In this document: in pieces, positions 27,125 to 37,024 of the stretch
Position numbering within the stretch: position 1 is the first letter of the stretch
Layout of the letters: each line of letters starts with the position of its first letter
Assembly: GCA_014238315.1 (NCBI GenBank)
Contig: JABABG010000021.1
Span: forward strand, 1 to 43,329
Length of the DNA: 43,329 bases
DNA from: Alphaproteobacteria bacterium
GTDB lineage: Bacteria; Pseudomonadota; Alphaproteobacteria; JABAAW01
Direction: 5' to 3'
The notes under the pieces: generated by a model
Database searches by the model: none
What the model was told of the DNA's origin: nothing
Seen by the model: the letters and a program-made list of their open reading frames with translations, nothing else
Position numbers and translations under genes: made by a program

Positions 27125-28645
27125 TTATTCAGGTTTTGACTGGTAGCTTGACTGCAGCTCGCTAATAGGAAATACGTCGTGCGGGTGACTCTCCAAAACG
27201 CCAGCGGGAGTAATTCTTCGGAAACGACAACCTCCTTGCATTTCACTAATTGTTCTGTTGCCGGTATATCCCATCGCCGCACGCAAACCGCCTATCAGCT
27301 GCTCGATAGCGTACTCGACAGCTCCCCTATAAGGAACTCTCCCCTCGATGCCCTCGGCTACGAACTTCTGGCTATCGGCGACTTCTTGCTGAAAATATCT
27401 ATCAGCCGACCCTAGTGCCATAGCATTACGAGACCCCATACCCCTATATCGTTTATACGCTCTACCCTGCGCGAAGAAAACTTCTCCCGGCGCCTCGTCG
27501 GTGCCCGCGAATAATGAGCCCACCATTGCGCAATCTGCACCTGCTGCAACAACCTTCGCGAGATCGCCTCCATAACGCACCCCCCCATCTGCGATGGCTG
27601 GAATGCCGCGCTCTTTGCAAGCTTGAGATGCCTCACAGATTGCAGCGAACTGCGGCACTCCGACCCCTGCGACGATCCGAGTAGTACATATAGACCCAGG
27701 TCCTATGCCTATCTTCACTCCATCTACGCCCGCATCGATCAAGGCATTAGCCGCATCAGCCGTCGAGATATTTCCGCCGATTATATCTATTGCTGCAAAA
27801 TTTTCTTTCAGCCTCTTTACTTGCGATATAACGCTACTGCTATGTCCGTGCGCCGTATCGATGACGAGAATATCTACACCTGCTTCGCACAAAAGCCTAG
27901 CACGCTCGACATCCGCCTCCCCCGCGCCGACCGCGGCTGCTACGCGCAACCTATCTGAGACATCCTTGCTAGCCAATGGTCGTGCCTGCGCCGCCTCAAT
28001 GTCCTTGACGGTTATCAACCCTACGCATTTACCATTACCATCGACGACCAATAGGCGCTCTAATCTATGTTGACGTAGCAATTTTCTCGCCTTCGTCGTC
28101 GAGCAATCCACGGAGACTGTCACGAGATTTTCATGCGTCATTATGTCGCTTATCGGACAATCGAAATTTTCTAAGAATCTTACATCTCTATTTGTGACTA
28201 TCCCCAGTAGCTTTCGTGTTTTCGGCTCGACTACGGGTATGCCGCTAATTCGATGCTCGCGCATGAGCGATATAGCCTCGTGAGCTACAAGATTTGCGGA
28301 GATCGTGATAGGGTCGTCTACTATTGCCGATTGGAAACGCTTCACTCTGTGCACTTCTCGCGCTTGCTTTTGCGCAGTCATGCTTTTGTGAACTACGCCT
28401 AACCCTCCCAACTGCGCCATTGCGATAGCGAGCTTACTTTCGGTTACCGTATCCATCGCTGCTGATACGAGCGGAATCTGCAGGGATATGTTCCGAGTGA
28501 TCTTCGTTGCGACATCGGTCTCTTTCGGCATTATATCAGAGTATGCGGGCTCTATGATTACATCATCGAACGCCAATGCCTCTCTACAGAACTCATTCGA
28601 AGAGAAAAGCTGCTTTTTGTTAGCTACGGACTTATCAGCGCACAT
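27125..28645 (-). CDS. guaB: inosine-5'-monophosphate dehydrogenase with CBS domains
   Basis: [20 protein letters not shown] region, [60 protein letters not shown]. Confidence 0.97.
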   Translation of the reverse strand: MCADKSVANKKQLFSSNEFCREALAFDDVIIEPAYSDIMPKETDVATKITRNISLQIPLVSAAMDTVTESKLAIAMAQLGGLGVVHKSMTAQKQAREVHRVKRFQSAIVDDPITISANLVAHEAISLMREHRISGIPVVEPKTRKLLGIVTNRDVRFLENFDCPISDIMTHENLVTVSVDCSTTKARKLLRQHRLERLLVVDGNGKCVGLITVKDIEAAQARPLASKDVSDRLRVAAAVGAGEADVERARLLCEAGVDILVIDTAHGHSSSVISQVKRLKENFAAIDIIGGNISTADAANALIDAGVDGVKIGIGPGSICTTRIVAGVGVPQFAAICEASQACKERGIPAIADGGVRYGGDLAKVVAAGADCAMVGSLFAGTDEAPGEVFFAQGRAYKRYRGMGSRNAMALGSADRYFQQEVADSQKFVAEGIEGRVPYRGAVEYAIEQLIGGLRAAMGYTGNRTISEMQGGCRFRRITPAGVLESHPHDVFPISELQSSYQSKPE

Positions 28646-28837
28646 ATAAACATGATGGTATGGCGAGCATGTCCTACTCTAAACAATAAGGTACATTGCT
28701 TGCAAGCCTAATGGCTAGTTTCCGATGATCTTTATCTTTAGCCTCTACTTTAATCTATGTTAACGCTAATCTTCTATCATTCCCGCCCTTGCGAGAATAG
28801 ACTGCATGCGCGATAGTGTAGCTATGGTTGTGTAGAT

Positions 28838-29569
28838 ATGGTTTTTTTGGCTCCCTCTCTGCTTTCGTCTGACTTCGCACGCTTTGGCGAAACGCTTGCG
28901 GCATTCGAGGGTGCGCGAGGTTCAGAGCGCCCTGACATGCTACACTTTGATATAATGGATGGGCATTTTGTCCCTAATCTCACCTTCGGTACTGGTCTTC
29001 TGTGCGCCTTGCGCGATGCGACCGAGATTCCTTTTGATGTTCATCTTATGGTCGAGGGTGCCGAGCGTTACATTTCGGCTTGCAAGGATTGCGGTGCGCA
29101 GAGGGTTGCGGTGCATTTAGAGGCTACTATGCACTTGCCACGATTACTCTCGCAAATTCGCGAGGCTGGCATGCTAGCAGGCGTTGCAATCAACCCCGCA
29201 ACCCCGATAGAGTCCCTAAGTTGGGTTGTTGAGTCGATGGACTACTTAATAATAATGGGAGTAAACCCTGGCTTTAGCGGTCAGAGCTTTATCCCTACGA
29301 CCATAGATAAGTTGCGTAGTGCAAGCGCGATGCTAGGCTCGCGCTGTTCGATAGTTGTCGATGGCGGCGTAAGTACGGATAATGCGGCGGAGCTATGCCG
29401 CGCTGGCGCGGATGTTTTAGTCGCAGGTAGTAGCCTATTTTCCCAGCACGAGCGAAGTGCTGGCGGGCAAAAAAATAACGAACAAGAGGATAGCAAAAAA
29501 GACTATCGACAACTTTTGTCAAGGCTAAGTTTTTTACGCAAAGCTGCGACAAAGAAAGCAATAGAATAG
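28838..29569 (+). CDS. rpe: ribulose-phosphate 3-epimerase
   Basis: APSLLSSDFARFGE, HFDIMDGHFVPNLTFG, PFDVHLMVE, MGVNPGFSGQSFI, VDGGVS. Confidence 0.97.
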   Translation: MVFLAPSLLSSDFARFGETLAAFEGARGSERPDMLHFDIMDGHFVPNLTFGTGLLCALRDATEIPFDVHLMVEGAERYISACKDCGAQRVAVHLEATMHLPRLLSQIREAGMLAGVAINPATPIESLSWVVESMDYLIIMGVNPGFSGQSFIPTTIDKLRSASAMLGSRCSIVVDGGVSTDNAAELCRAGADVLVAGSSLFSQHERSAGGQKNNEQEDSKKDYRQLLSRLSFLRKAATKKAIE

Positions 29570-29582
29570 AGACGAAATCTGA

Positions 29583-30992
29583 ATGATAGAAAGATACGCA
29601 CGCGCCACTATGGTAGCCCTCTGGTCTGATGCAACCCGCTTGCATTTGTGGTGTCTGTTAGAGGTAGCCCTCGCACGAGCACAAGCCAAGCGCAAAGATA
29701 TACCTGAGCAAGCAGCCGGCGTAATCGCGAGGTATACTCGCTTTGACGAGCAGTTGCTCGCGCGTAGCAAGGAGTTAGAGAAAGAAACTCACCACGATGT
29801 CGTAGCCTTCTTGCGTGCGCTCGAAGAAAGGATGGTCGAGGCGGAAAAAGGGTTATCAGGATACTCACGCTACCTGCACTTCGGTGCCACTTCTTCCGAC
29901 ATCCTAGATTCCGCCTTCGCCATCCAACTAGTGCAAGCTGCAAAAATATTAGAGAAGGGCTTGGAATCTCTAAACGAGGCGATAAAGGCTCGCGCGCAAG
30001 AGCATAAAGACACTATCTGCTTGGGGCGCAGTCACGGCATGGCGGCTGAGCCTACAACCTTCGGGCTAAAGCTATTGAGCTTCTACGCGGAGTTTAACCG
30101 CGCTATAGAACGCTTGCAGAAAGCACGAGAGGAGGTCTCTACAATCTCTATGTCTGGTACAGTTGGTCACTACGCCTTCCAGCACCCCGATGTAGAAGTG
30201 GAGGTTGCGAATTACCTCAATCAAACCTTACAAGATTCGTTGCACAAAACTTTGCAAGGCAAAAATTCCGACAAGATTTTAGAGCTAGTAGCAAAGATTC
30301 CTTGGCAGTTGCGTTGCGAGCCTATCGCGACCCAAGTAATTCCGCGCGATCGTCACGCAATGTTTTTTGCGACCCTGGGTGTTATCGCGTCGTCGTTAGA
30401 GCGTCTAAGCACCGAGATTCGCCACCTGCAACGCAGCGAGGTGGCTGAGGTTAGCGAGGATTTTACCGCTGGTCAAACTGGCTCTTCTGCGATGCCGCAT
30501 AAGCGCAATCCGATATTGAGCGAGAATGTAACTGGCTTATCTCGCCTCGTGCGCATGTCGGTGCAACCTGCGCTAGAAAATGTAGCCCTCTGGCACGAGC
30601 GCGACATTTCTCATTCGTCGGTCGAGCGTGTGATAGCACCCGATAGCACGATCACTCTAGACTTCGCCATCGCACGCATGACAAACGTAATTGAAAATTT
30701 ACTCGTCTTTCCGCAGAGCATGGAGAAAAATTTAATCGAGACTAAGGGCGTTCTATTTTCGCACGGCTTGCTACTGCAACTGTTGAAAAAGGGTATCGGA
30801 CGCAACGATGCCTATAAGATCGTCCAGCGCACGAGCATTCTGGCTTTAGATAAAGGAGAAGAGCTAGCAGAAATACTCAAGCTAGACGAAGAAATTAATA
30901 GCCTATTTAGCGATGCGGAGCTTTCTACGCTTAGCGATAATAGCCACTATGTGAGGCATGTCGATGACTTGTTCGCGCGTGTGCTTAAGTGA
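29583..30992 (+). CDS. purB: adenylosuccinate lyase
   Basis: HFGATSSDILDSAFAIQL, GRSHGMAAEPTTFGLKL, QTGSSAMPHKRNPILSENVTGLSRLVR. Confidence 0.96.
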   Translation: MIERYARATMVALWSDATRLHLWCLLEVALARAQAKRKDIPEQAAGVIARYTRFDEQLLARSKELEKETHHDVVAFLRALEERMVEAEKGLSGYSRYLHFGATSSDILDSAFAIQLVQAAKILEKGLESLNEAIKARAQEHKDTICLGRSHGMAAEPTTFGLKLLSFYAEFNRAIERLQKAREEVSTISMSGTVGHYAFQHPDVEVEVANYLNQTLQDSLHKTLQGKNSDKILELVAKIPWQLRCEPIATQVIPRDRHAMFFATLGVIASSLERLSTEIRHLQRSEVAEVSEDFTAGQTGSSAMPHKRNPILSENVTGLSRLVRMSVQPALENVALWHERDISHSSVERVIAPDSTITLDFAIARMTNVIENLLVFPQSMEKNLIETKGVLFSHGLLLQLLKKGIGRNDAYKIVQRTSILALDKGEELAEILKLDEEINSLFSDAELSTLSDNSHYVRHVDDLFARVLK

Positions 30993-30993
30993 T

Positions 30994-32943
30994 ATGGCGT
31001 ATTTTATGACGAACTTAATCCTATTATCTTTTTCACGACCTTTCGGGCGATTTTATCAGCAGCCCTTTCCTCACCTACGCTTCCTCTTGACTAGCCTAGG
31101 CTTGCTATTTTGTTTTTTTATTAGCCTTTGCTTTTCTACACTAGTTCTTGCAAATCACGCGAATGCGCAAAAGATTGACCCAGACTTTGGCAGCCTATCG
31201 CCTGAGGAGCTGCTGCTCGACCCTGATCGCCTCGAGGCAGGCGAAGGAGGGGTAATAGAGCGTTGGCGGGCTATCCGCTCTTTTTTAGAAAAGGGTTTGC
31301 AAAACTTTGAGCGAGGCAAAGCCCATGTCTCTATGACACGAGCACTCTTACAAACGAGAGGATGGCAAGAAGCGCAGAGCTACGCGCAATCGATCAACGA
31401 GCCAATTTGGCGGGCTCGCTCTTTGCTCGCTATTGCGGCGGTGCAGTTCAAGACTCGCAATGGTCGTAGTTTTGGCATAAAAAATTTAGAGGAGGCTTTC
31501 TCTATTTTGCGTAGCATACCTAGCGATAAGCTAGGTAAAGACGGCGAGCAGGGATTCCGCATTGTTGGCGAGATGTTTGCGCAACAAGGATTTTTTCAAC
31601 GCGTTTCCTCGTACATACAAAGCGATAACAACATACGAGCTCGCGCTAGGTTTATCGAAGGCGCGCTACCCCACCTTCCTAGGGCGGCTGGATTGGCAAG
31701 AGAAGAGCAAGACAGTTTCATCAACAAACTACTTATACGAGCAACGCAACAAAGTGAGTTAGAAGATTTGCTTCGCCTCTCGGATTACTCGATTCGCAGT
31801 GGCAGGGTAAATGCGTCTAACCGTCTGCTTTTCGAGGCTTACCGCCGTGCGCTCCTGCTACCGCCTGGCGAGCAACGTAACAACAGCTTGGTGCAAGTTG
31901 CTACTCACATGCTCTCAAACGGCACTTTCCGCGATGCTCTTCGCGCGATTCGCCGAATCGAGAATCCTTATCTGCAAAGCGGTTTACTGGCAGAAACCGG
32001 CAGGAGAATGATCCAAGCAAAAATGAGTTTCGCCGGACAACCCCTGATGTCTCTTGCAAACGACATCGCATTAACACTAGATACAGAGCAAAAACGCAGT
32101 GCTTTGTTGCGCTTATCTATCGAATATGCCTTGTCTGGTGACTTTGCTGTCGCTTGGGATGTTTTGCAAGATATCGAAGACCTCTATCAACGTTCGCGCG
32201 GAATTCTCGCACTCTCATTTGTGTTGAGCGAGAGCGAGGATGTGGGGCGCGCGCTTGAGATACAGGAATTTATCCCAGATGCAAACCTACGCGCGAAATT
32301 TATTACGCATGCAGCAAGACAAATAGCAGAAGGTTTAGGACCTCAAGAACTAACCGACCTAATTATAAATTTAGTTGAATCAGATGACTTTGCACAAGGA
32401 CAGGGCGATAATAGCCTATCGCCTGAAAATGTCGAAGGATTGTTAGAGGCTCAGCTCGCCTTTGGCAACGGTCGCAGGAACAAGATATTATTCGAACGCA
32501 CCTTCGAGCGCACGATGGCACAGAACCAGTCTTTGTTTTCTCGTTTGCGAGCGGAACTACGCTTTTTGCGTATCGATGCTCGCCGCAGCGAACGCCAAGC
32601 GCAAGCAGCACAAGAGAGAATCGAGTCTCTACTAATAAGTATGTGGGTATATCATAACGAGCCAGAATATCCTCAAATAGTAGAAAGCGCGGTCGAATTT
32701 TTCATAACCCAAAATAACCTAACTCGCGCATTCACTATAGTAGAGTCTCTTGCCAAGGAAAAATATCTTAACCAACAGAGCATAGACGAAACCCACGACC
32801 GTCTACTATCGACCATCGCTTTTCAAGCAGCCCGCCGTGCAAATGAAGGTCTCGCATTACGCGCTATTGCAAGCGTAAAGCAAAAAAAAGAAAAATCTAA
32901 CTCGTTTGCAAAAATAATTGACATAGCCGCCAACATACCGTAG
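30994..32943 (+). CDS. secreted or periplasmic helical-repeat (TPR-like) protein of unknown function
   Basis: N-terminal hydrophobic segment ending LANHANAQ, then repeated amphipathic helical hairpins (WQEAQSYAQSINEPIWRARSLLAIAAVQ; FRDALRAIRRIENPYLQSGLLAETG; FAVAWDVLQDIEDLYQRSRGILALSFVL). Start moved from 30958 to an ATG after purB. Confidence 0.7.
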   Translation: MAYFMTNLILLSFSRPFGRFYQQPFPHLRFLLTSLGLLFCFFISLCFSTLVLANHANAQKIDPDFGSLSPEELLLDPDRLEAGEGGVIERWRAIRSFLEKGLQNFERGKAHVSMTRALLQTRGWQEAQSYAQSINEPIWRARSLLAIAAVQFKTRNGRSFGIKNLEEAFSILRSIPSDKLGKDGEQGFRIVGEMFAQQGFFQRVSSYIQSDNNIRARARFIEGALPHLPRAAGLAREEQDSFINKLLIRATQQSELEDLLRLSDYSIRSGRVNASNRLLFEAYRRALLLPPGEQRNNSLVQVATHMLSNGTFRDALRAIRRIENPYLQSGLLAETGRRMIQAKMSFAGQPLMSLANDIALTLDTEQKRSALLRLSIEYALSGDFAVAWDVLQDIEDLYQRSRGILALSFVLSESEDVGRALEIQEFIPDANLRAKFITHAARQIAEGLGPQELTDLIINLVESDDFAQGQGDNSLSPENVEGLLEAQLAFGNGRRNKILFERTFERTMAQNQSLFSRLRAELRFLRIDARRSERQAQAAQERIESLLISMWVYHNEPEYPQIVESAVEFFITQNNLTRAFTIVESLAKEKYLNQQSIDETHDRLLSTIAFQAARRANEGLALRAIASVKQKKEKSNSFAKIIDIAANIP

Positions 32944-32994
32944 GGGCTAGAACAAAATTACACTCAACCACAACGAACAAAGGAGTATCGAAAA

Positions 32995-34107
32995 ATGTTA
33001 AGCCTTCGCAAACCATTCAGAGTGCAGATTAGCGGATCCATACTTATCGCTTTATTCTTCGCGCTAGGATTGCAGCTAAACTCACAAAACTCATTTACCG
33101 AAATATTTAGTCTAAGAAATGCGTCAGCCCAACAAGTATCTGCCCAACAAGCATCTGATAGAGTAGTAAACGTCTATAGCTACCGCTCTCGTTTTTTGAC
33201 ACAAGATGTTTTTGATAAATTTACAGAGCGCACGAAGATTAACGTCCGTTTGGTCTCCGCAAAAGAAGGGCTAGTCGAACGCATCGCGCAAGAGGGGCAA
33301 AACAGCCCCGCAGATGTCCTTATATCTAACGACTCGACCAGATTATACCAAGCAAAAGAGCAAAACATCACGAGTCCGATAGATGACAATAGCTTCGCTG
33401 GTAACAAACTTCCTAACCATCTTCGCGACAAGGCTCGCCATTGGTTTGCATTAACAAGGCGAGCTCGTATATTGTACGTCGCCCAAGAGCGTTTGGGTAA
33501 TGAGAAAATTCGCCGCTACGAAGACCTAGCACTTCCTCAATGGAAAGGGCGCGTATGTACTAGGTCGTTCAACCACGACTATAATTTGGACTTACTCTCT
33601 GCAATACTTGTCCACGATGGTCGTAACAAGACGAAGAAGTGGCTTTATGGTCTGCGCGACAACTTAGCTCGCAAGCCGCAAGGCAACGACAGAGCGCAAA
33701 TCAGAGCCGTATCCGAGGGTATTTGCGATATTGCCATCGGCAATAGCTACTACTATGGCGTCATGCTGTCTGATCCGAAGCAAAGGAATTGGACTAAAGA
33801 TGTCACGCCGATTTTTCCTAATCAGAACGACTACGGAACGCATATCAACATCACTGGCATGGCTTTGATCCTTAACGCGCCGAATAGGAACGAGGCTCTG
33901 GAGCTGATGTCGTTTTTGCTTTCGTTTGCAGCGCAGAGTATTTTTGCGCAAAAGAACTTCGAGTATCCTGCTTTAGACGGCGTTCCTCCAGCGGACTTGT
34001 TGCAGCAATGGGGAGTCTTCAAACAAGATGTTCTGAACCCTAGCCAGATTGCCAAATCGCGCCGCAAGTCAATCGAGCTAGTGCACGAGGTTGACTTCAA
34101 CCGTTAA
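32995..34107 (+). CDS. Fe(3+) ABC transporter substrate-binding protein (FbpA/IdiA-like)
   Basis: Signal region then VVNVYSYRSRFLTQDVFDKFTERTKINVRLVSAKEGLVERIAQEGQNSPADVLISNDSTRLYQAKEQ; GICDIAIGNSYYYG; NITGMALILNAPNRNEALELMSFLLS. Confidence 0.9.
   Translation: MLSLRKPFRVQISGSILIALFFALGLQLNSQNSFTEIFSLRNASAQQVSAQQASDRVVNVYSYRSRFLTQDVFDKFTERTKINVRLVSAKEGLVERIAQEGQNSPADVLISNDSTRLYQAKEQNITSPIDDNSFAGNKLPNHLRDKARHWFALTRRARILYVAQERLGNEKIRRYEDLALPQWKGRVCTRSFNHDYNLDLLSAILVHDGRNKTKKWLYGLRDNLARKPQGNDRAQIRAVSEGICDIAIGNSYYYGVMLSDPKQRNWTKDVTPIFPNQNDYGTHINITGMALILNAPNRNEALELMSFLLSFAAQSIFAQKNFEYPALDGVPPADLLQQWGVFKQDVLNPSQIAKSRRKSIELVHEVDFNR
33127..33156 (+). repeat. 2 x 15-bp in-frame tandem duplication (AQQVS-AQQAS) in the FbpA-like gene
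   Basis: gcccaacaagtatct / gcccaacaagcatct. Confidence 0.85.
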
Positions 34108-34155
34108 GCTAATATAAATATACTTTCTCCAACCTTTCCCTAACCTTGTCTGTGC

Positions 34156-34710
34156 CTATATCCGCGGCAGGGTTATGCCTTTTTGTTTATGGTATTTCCC
34201 TTCCCGCATTGCGTATGTTATCTCGCAGGGTTCAGAGCCTTGGAAGAATAGAAATTGGCATGCCCCTTCGTTTGCATAGATGCGCGCCGGCAAGGGAGTC
34301 GTGTTAGAAAACTCCAACGTTACATTACCCTCCCACTCTGGCTCTAGAGGCGTCACATTTACTATGATTCCGCATCTTGCGTAGGTAGACTTACCAACGC
34401 ATACGACTAGGACATCTTTGGGGACTCGAAAGTATTCGACCGTGCGCGCGAGAACAAAAGAGTTTGGAGGTATCGTGCATTCCCCGCCTTTTTTACGCAC
34501 GAATGCGCTTTCGTCGAATTTTTTAGGGTCGACCACCGCACTGTTGACATTTGTAAAAACCATAAACTCGTCTGATACGCGCGCATCGTATCCGTATGAC
34601 GACAAGCCATACGATATTATGGAGTTACTTTTTTGCCGATCTGCGAACGGCGTGATCATATCGTTTTCTTCCGCTTGCGTTCGTATCCAATGGTCTGGCA
34701 GGATGCTCAT
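34156..34710 (-). CDS. dcd: dCTP deaminase
   Basis: [118 protein letters not shown]. Confidence 0.97.
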   Translation of the reverse strand: MSILPDHWIRTQAEENDMITPFADRQKSNSIISYGLSSYGYDARVSDEFMVFTNVNSAVVDPKKFDESAFVRKKGGECTIPPNSFVLARTVEYFRVPKDVLVVCVGKSTYARCGIIVNVTPLEPEWEGNVTLEFSNTTPLPARIYANEGACQFLFFQGSEPCEITYAMREGKYHKQKGITLPRI

Positions 34711-34784
34711 ATCTGTTTCCTATTTAGAAAATATTTACGCTACAGCCTACACGAATAGCCTAACTATTTCTTTAGGTATGCAAA

Positions 34785-34820
34785 TATGTATAACTCTTTT
34801 GTGCATAACTATGTGGATAA
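34785..34820. promoter_or_regulatory. cluster of three same-orientation DnaA-box-like 9-mers
   Basis: TATGTATAA (785-793, one mismatch to TGTGNATAA), TGTGCATAA (800-808, exact) and TGTGGATAA (812-820, exact) within 36 bp. Confidence 0.7.
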
Positions 34821-34829
34821 CGATAGTCA

Positions 34830-34857
34830 CGCCCTCCCAACCGAAGGGCGATTTTTC
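34830..34857 (+). terminator. terminator-like hairpin CGCCCT-N9-AGGGCG-ATTTTT
   Basis: 6-bp GC-rich stem followed by a T run on the plus strand, directly after the DnaA boxes. Confidence 0.5.
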
Positions 34858-35022
34858 CTATAGTTTCTACACTCTAGAGTAGACTCAAGCATAGTATGGA
34901 CAATTGCTCGACACTAGGTTAGGGTTAGCGTTGTCTGCACTTGCCGATTAATCTTATATCTTTTTATTTATTTCGCCATCTCGTTCATTTGTCGAAGTTT
35001 CTTTATTTGAATTATTTTTAGC

Positions 35023-36162
35023 ATGGACTTGTTACGCATAGGTACTCGTTGCTCGCCACTTTCGCTCCAGCAGACTCTGCAGGCAGAGTCTTTCTTGCGC
35101 CTAAAATCAGGCGATAGTTTTAGGCACTTTTCGTTAGTTAAAATAACGACAAGCGGCGACCGAATACTAGACAAACCTCTTTATGAGATAGGTGGCAAGA
35201 GTTTATTTACAAAAGAGCTCGACCTCGCGTTGCTCGATGAGCGCATTGACCTTGCTGTGCATTCTGCCAAAGACATTGAATCGGTTTTGCCCAAGGGACT
35301 AGTTATTGCTTGTTACCTTCCGCGCGGCGATAGACGCGATTGCTTGATAACTTCCAGCGGCACTGCCCAATCTAGCGCGAGTGATGATGGTGTTGCCGAC
35401 TTGCTACGATTAGCGAAGAACGCTCGGCTTGGCACTGCATCACCGCGGCGTAGGGCTCTTGTTCAGCTACTGAGGAGCGACTTAGAGATAACCTTGCTTA
35501 GAGGCAATATAGAGAGGCGTTTAGAAAGCATTTTTTCTGGGACGAACGACGCTATCATACTGGCTAGCTGCGCTTTAGAACGACTAGGCTATGATATTAC
35601 TAATGATATTCGCAAGGCTATCGCTATTAGCAAACTAGACGAGTATGAGTTTGTGCCGGCTGCTGCTCAGGGTGCTATCGCCATAGTAGTACGCGAGTCC
35701 GATAGCAGATTGTGGAGAAAGTTGCAGTCGATAAGCGACAGTAGTTGTCAAGTTGAGGTTTCCGCGGAGCGTGCTTTTTTGCGTCAAGTCGGTGGTTCTT
35801 GTCACGCAGCGTTAGGCGCATCGGCGCGCTTGAGACGAAATAGGCAAGATAAGCTTTTGGATGGCGGTTCGGATACCTCTCTTGAGCTAAACCTATGCGC
35901 TTTCGTTATCGAGGATGGTAAAAAGAAACAACTTCAGCTCAAGGAGATTGGCAAGCCCTCTTCTGCTACTATCTCTTTAGGTCAAGCAGAGTTACTCGGC
36001 GTAAGAATGGCAAAAGAGCTAGCGAGCCCCAAGCATGAGCCCAAACATAAGCCTAATTCCAGAACCGAACTTTCGCAAGAGACAACAATCGGTGGTAGAG
36101 GACAAAGCCAAATCAAGCAAGTGCTTGGCGATGAGGAAACCCCGCAAGTACCATTCTCCTAA
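35023..36162 (+). CDS. hemC: porphobilinogen deaminase
   Basis: RIGTRCSPLSLQQT, VKITTSGDRILDKPLYEIGGKSLFTKELDLALLDERIDLAVHSAKDIESVLP, LGTASPRRRALV, VPAAAQGAIAI. Confidence 0.96.
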   Translation: MDLLRIGTRCSPLSLQQTLQAESFLRLKSGDSFRHFSLVKITTSGDRILDKPLYEIGGKSLFTKELDLALLDERIDLAVHSAKDIESVLPKGLVIACYLPRGDRRDCLITSSGTAQSSASDDGVADLLRLAKNARLGTASPRRRALVQLLRSDLEITLLRGNIERRLESIFSGTNDAIILASCALERLGYDITNDIRKAIAISKLDEYEFVPAAAQGAIAIVVRESDSRLWRKLQSISDSSCQVEVSAERAFLRQVGGSCHAALGASARLRRNRQDKLLDGGSDTSLELNLCAFVIEDGKKKQLQLKEIGKPSSATISLGQAELLGVRMAKELASPKHEPKHKPNSRTELSQETTIGGRGQSQIKQVLGDEETPQVPFS

Positions 36163-36192
36163 GTAGCATTCTCCTAAGTAGCATTCTCTTAA
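36148..36192 (+). repeat. 3 x 15-bp tandem repeat spanning the hemC stop codon
   Basis: gtaccattctcctaa / gtagcattctcctaa / gtagcattctcttaa; each unit contains an in-frame TAA. Confidence 0.95.
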
Positions 36193-36259
36193 ATGTTTTG
36201 CCAAGCAAACTAGAAGGGCTTATAAATATCAATATATCCACTCGATGACAAGTTAGCCT

Positions 36260-37024
36260 ATGAAGCAAATTTTGCTACTGGCGCGTATCTTTGAGGAATC
36301 CCACGCGAGCGCGGCGAGATTGCGTCGGCGTGGGTGGTCTGTATATCGCGCGCCTTTGTTGCGCTTACGCTCTATTCTTGCGCCTGATTTGCATAATGCG
36401 TTGTTACGAGCTCATGCTATCGCCCTGACTTCAAAAAGCGCACTGCATGCACTTCCGGCTTCTTTGCTTGAACTACAGGAGATTCGAGCATTGCGAGTAT
36501 ACGCGGTAGGTGAGGAAACGGCGGCTCTTGCTGATAGAAAGGGATTCCGAGACATACGTACAGCTGGCTCCAACGTTGATACGCTGTACGACTTGATCGA
36601 ACAAGATGCGTGCAAAAAACATTCTATAATACACCTTTGCGGCAAGTATATTCATGGGAATCTTGTAGCAAAATTGCTTGATAACGGCTATTCTGCGGAA
36701 AGTATAACGCTTTACGAGGCAGTTTCGGCACGAAACCTGCCTATATCAATCGAGAGGTTGTTTAGACAAAACAGAGTGTACGCCTCCATCATATATTCTG
36801 CTCGATCAGCGGACATTTTTGCTAGGCTGTACGCTCAACAGATACAGGATGGAAAAAATCAAAGGCAAGTTATAGACAAACCATTACGGTTTTTTTGCCT
36901 ATCGCAACGGATAGGCGAGCGCATCGCGCAGCACTTTCCGCCCGCGCTTATCGCCTGCGCTAAAGAACCGAGCGAAAAGAGCCTATTGCAAACCATCGAT
37001 AATTTCAAATTACATTATGGCTAA
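36260..37024 (+). CDS. hemD: uroporphyrinogen-III synthase
   Basis: 254 aa; AIALTSKSALHAL, VYAVGEETAALADRKGF, YEAVSARNLP, SIIYSARSADIFARL; directly after hemC and before Mic60-like/hemY. Confidence 0.87.
   Translation: MKQILLLARIFEESHASAARLRRRGWSVYRAPLLRLRSILAPDLHNALLRAHAIALTSKSALHALPASLLELQEIRALRVYAVGEETAALADRKGFRDIRTAGSNVDTLYDLIEQDACKKHSIIHLCGKYIHGNLVAKLLDNGYSAESITLYEAVSARNLPISIERLFRQNRVYASIIYSARSADIFARLYAQQIQDGKNQRQVIDKPLRFFCLSQRIGERIAQHFPPALIACAKEPSEKSLLQTIDNFKLHYG

Noticed and set aside
28780-28805. ATTCCCGCCCTTGCGAGAAT near the rpe promoter as a REP-like dispersed repeat
   Set aside because: Imperfect palindrome seen only once here; cannot support a repeat family from this window.
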